Below are positions 60,165 to 64,000 of a DNA stretch of 64,000 nt, piece by piece (position 1 is the stretch's first letter; each line of letters begins with the position of its first letter). Source of the stretch: Saprospiraceae bacterium (GTDB taxonomy: Bacteria; Bacteroidota; Bacteroidia; Chitinophagales; Saprospiraceae). The notes under the pieces are model-generated. The model was not told where the DNA came from. It did not search any database and was given only the letters and a program-made list of their open reading frames with translations. The stretch is from NCBI GenBank assembly GCA_020629715.1, contig JAHDCU010000005.1:1-64000 (forward strand), given 5' to 3'. A program made the translations under genes and the position numbers.

Positions 60165-61214
60165 TTAGATGGCTTCTTCATGCCTAAGTAACCACTCTTT
60201 TCTAGCCAAACCACCTCCATAACCAGTAAGAGCACCATCACTGCCTATTACTCGGTGACAGGGAATTATTATAGAAATACGATTCATTCCGTTAGCTCTT
60301 GCAACTGCTCGTACGGCTTTAGGATTATTGATAAATAGTGCTAGATCTTGATAAGATCTAGTTTGTCCTAAAGGTATCTTCCTTAAAGCTTCCCAAACAG
60401 TATTTTGAAATGCAGTTCCTGGAGTATCTAAAGCAACTTCAAATTGTGTTCGAGTCCCTTCAAAATATTGATCAATTTCTATTAGACATTGTCGAATATG
60501 ATTGTGGTTGGAAACGATGATTTGTGCTTGAAGACGTTTTTGAAGATCTGCGAATTCTGATTCCAACATTCGACGATCTGTGAACTCCAATAGACATATA
60601 CCTTGTTCAGTACATGCTACGTACATTGGACCTAATGGCGTTGAGAATCTCTGGAGATATATGAAGTTTTTAGTTTTTCGATCTGATGGAGATTGTGATA
60701 GTACAGTTTTATAAGTATATCCAAAACCAGATAATGATTCATATCCTTGATCGTATGCTACATCGGCTTGATTTTTACCAGATTGGAGTTCTTGATAAGC
60801 TATATTCATACGATACATGCGTTGGTATGCGTGATAGGTAATCCCATAGTTTTTGTTGAACCACCGTCTTAGCTTTTCAGGGGCGATACCCACATTTCTC
60901 AACATATAGTCTTTCACTTTTTGTTTAGGATCTGATTTCATCAGATCAATGGCTTGAGTCACGAATGCAGGAGTATCGTATATGTTCTCAGTCGGTTTAC
61001 ATATTTTGCAAGGTCTGAAACCATGATGCAGAGCCGTGGCTATTCCGTCATAAAATTCTACATTTTCGTATTTAGGTTTTCTTGCTCGACATGTAGCGAT
61101 ACAAAATATTCCAGTTGTTTTGACACCAACAATGAAGCTTCCGAGATAGGAGGCATCACGATCTACAAGGGCATTATAATATTCTAGTTTTTTAGATTCA
61201 TCAGTTACTTGCAT
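60165..61214 (-). CDS. ada: Ada-type bifunctional methyltransferase/transcription activator
   Basis: 349 residues. N-terminal Ada zinc domain with GIFCIATCRARKP and GFRPCKICKP (four cysteines, the first the methyl acceptor from phosphotriesters); an AraC-type helix-turn-helix (VKDYMLRNVGIAPEKLRRWFNKNYGITYHAYQR region); C-terminal MGMT domain with IIIPCHRVIGSDGALTGYGGGL, holding the PCHR acceptor cysteine. Repairs O6-methylguanine and activates its own regulon. It is transcribed alone and divergent from pyrG with a 181-bp gap; no Ada box was recognised. Confidence 0.93.
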   Translation of the reverse strand: MQVTDESKKLEYYNALVDRDASYLGSFIVGVKTTGIFCIATCRARKPKYENVEFYDGIATALHHGFRPCKICKPTENIYDTPAFVTQAIDLMKSDPKQKVKDYMLRNVGIAPEKLRRWFNKNYGITYHAYQRMYRMNIAYQELQSGKNQADVAYDQGYESLSGFGYTYKTVLSQSPSDRKTKNFIYLQRFSTPLGPMYVACTEQGICLLEFTDRRMLESEFADLQKRLQAQIIVSNHNHIRQCLIEIDQYFEGTRTQFEVALDTPGTAFQNTVWEALRKIPLGQTRSYQDLALFINNPKAVRAVARANGMNRISIIIPCHRVIGSDGALTGYGGGLARKEWLLRHEEAI

Positions 61215-61386
61215 TGCTTGTGTTTATGAGAATCAAACTTAGTAGACCTCTTTTGATTTCACAACTAAAAAATGAACAAGTATTTTTATCCATACATAAA
61301 AAAGGATGCTCAGTTGTAGTGTAAAGCATATTACCATTTTCTATCTTCGTATCCCGTAATGATGTCGTCAATGATGGCGATACTAA

Positions 61387-64000
<2,614 letters not shown>

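Overview
The window looks like chromosomal DNA from a marine-type Bacteroidota bacterium, probably of the Saprospiria/Cytophagia side. The evidence is a protease with SprB repeats and a type IX secretion C-terminal signal, TamB/DUF4296/BBP2-porin/DUF-type Bacteroidota families, -7 promoter boxes of the Bacteroidota form TAnnTTTG, almost no Shine-Dalgarno sequences, and moderately AT-rich DNA. Only three complete CDS here need a TTG start or lack an ATG near the expected N-terminus (infC, the histidine kinase and the partial membrane glycosyltransferase).

Layout. (1) 18-3251: an array of three gene cassettes read on the minus strand. It has integron organisation: attC-like 69-bp imperfect palindromes, and each cassette's own first 10 bases are complementary to the R'' box behind its own gene. 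Contents are an L-domain lipoprotein, a UbiE-like methyltransferase and a two-gene cassette of unknown function. No integrase is in the window. (2) 3664-12941 (+): a beta-1,3/1,6-glucan locus with a GH2-like secreted glycosidase, a 1146-residue cytoplasmic GH94/GH149-type phosphorylase, a GH17 and a GH30 lipoprotein, and a GPH-type symporter. The model is extracellular hydrolysis, uptake, then phosphorolysis. (3) 13028-17623 (-): a maltose phosphorylase (GH65), beta-phosphoglucomutase and a SWIM zinc-finger protein. (4) 17695-28294: SixA, DUF4296 lipoprotein, a two-component system, an M23 peptidase divergent from folP, and TamB. (5) 28322-35641: tRNA-Lys with promoter and terminator, a STAS protein, ClpC, infC-rpmI-rplT, a PadR regulator with a membrane partner, and a helical-repeat protein. 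(6) 35785-44615 (+): nitrogen assimilation: PII, AmtB, BBP2 porin, GltB, GltD. (7) 44604-50943: an RlmI-type methyltransferase, ComEA-like and ComEC competence proteins, and an OmpA/HHH pair. (8) 51030-60026: a VWA-like membrane protein, a secreted protein often mislabelled asparagine synthetase B, the giant M43/SprB-repeat protease, and a His-heptad lipoprotein gene broken by an in-frame TGA. (9) 60165-64000: Ada, PyrG and a partial membrane glycosyltransferase.

The most unusual items are the integron-type cassette array at the left edge, the in-frame stop in the His-heptad lipoprotein, a tandem pair of palindromes over the rlmI-like promoter, and the pairing of a putative beta-1,3-glucan phosphorylase with a maltose phosphorylase in one neighbourhood. 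Functional calls rest on motifs read by eye; no database search was possible.
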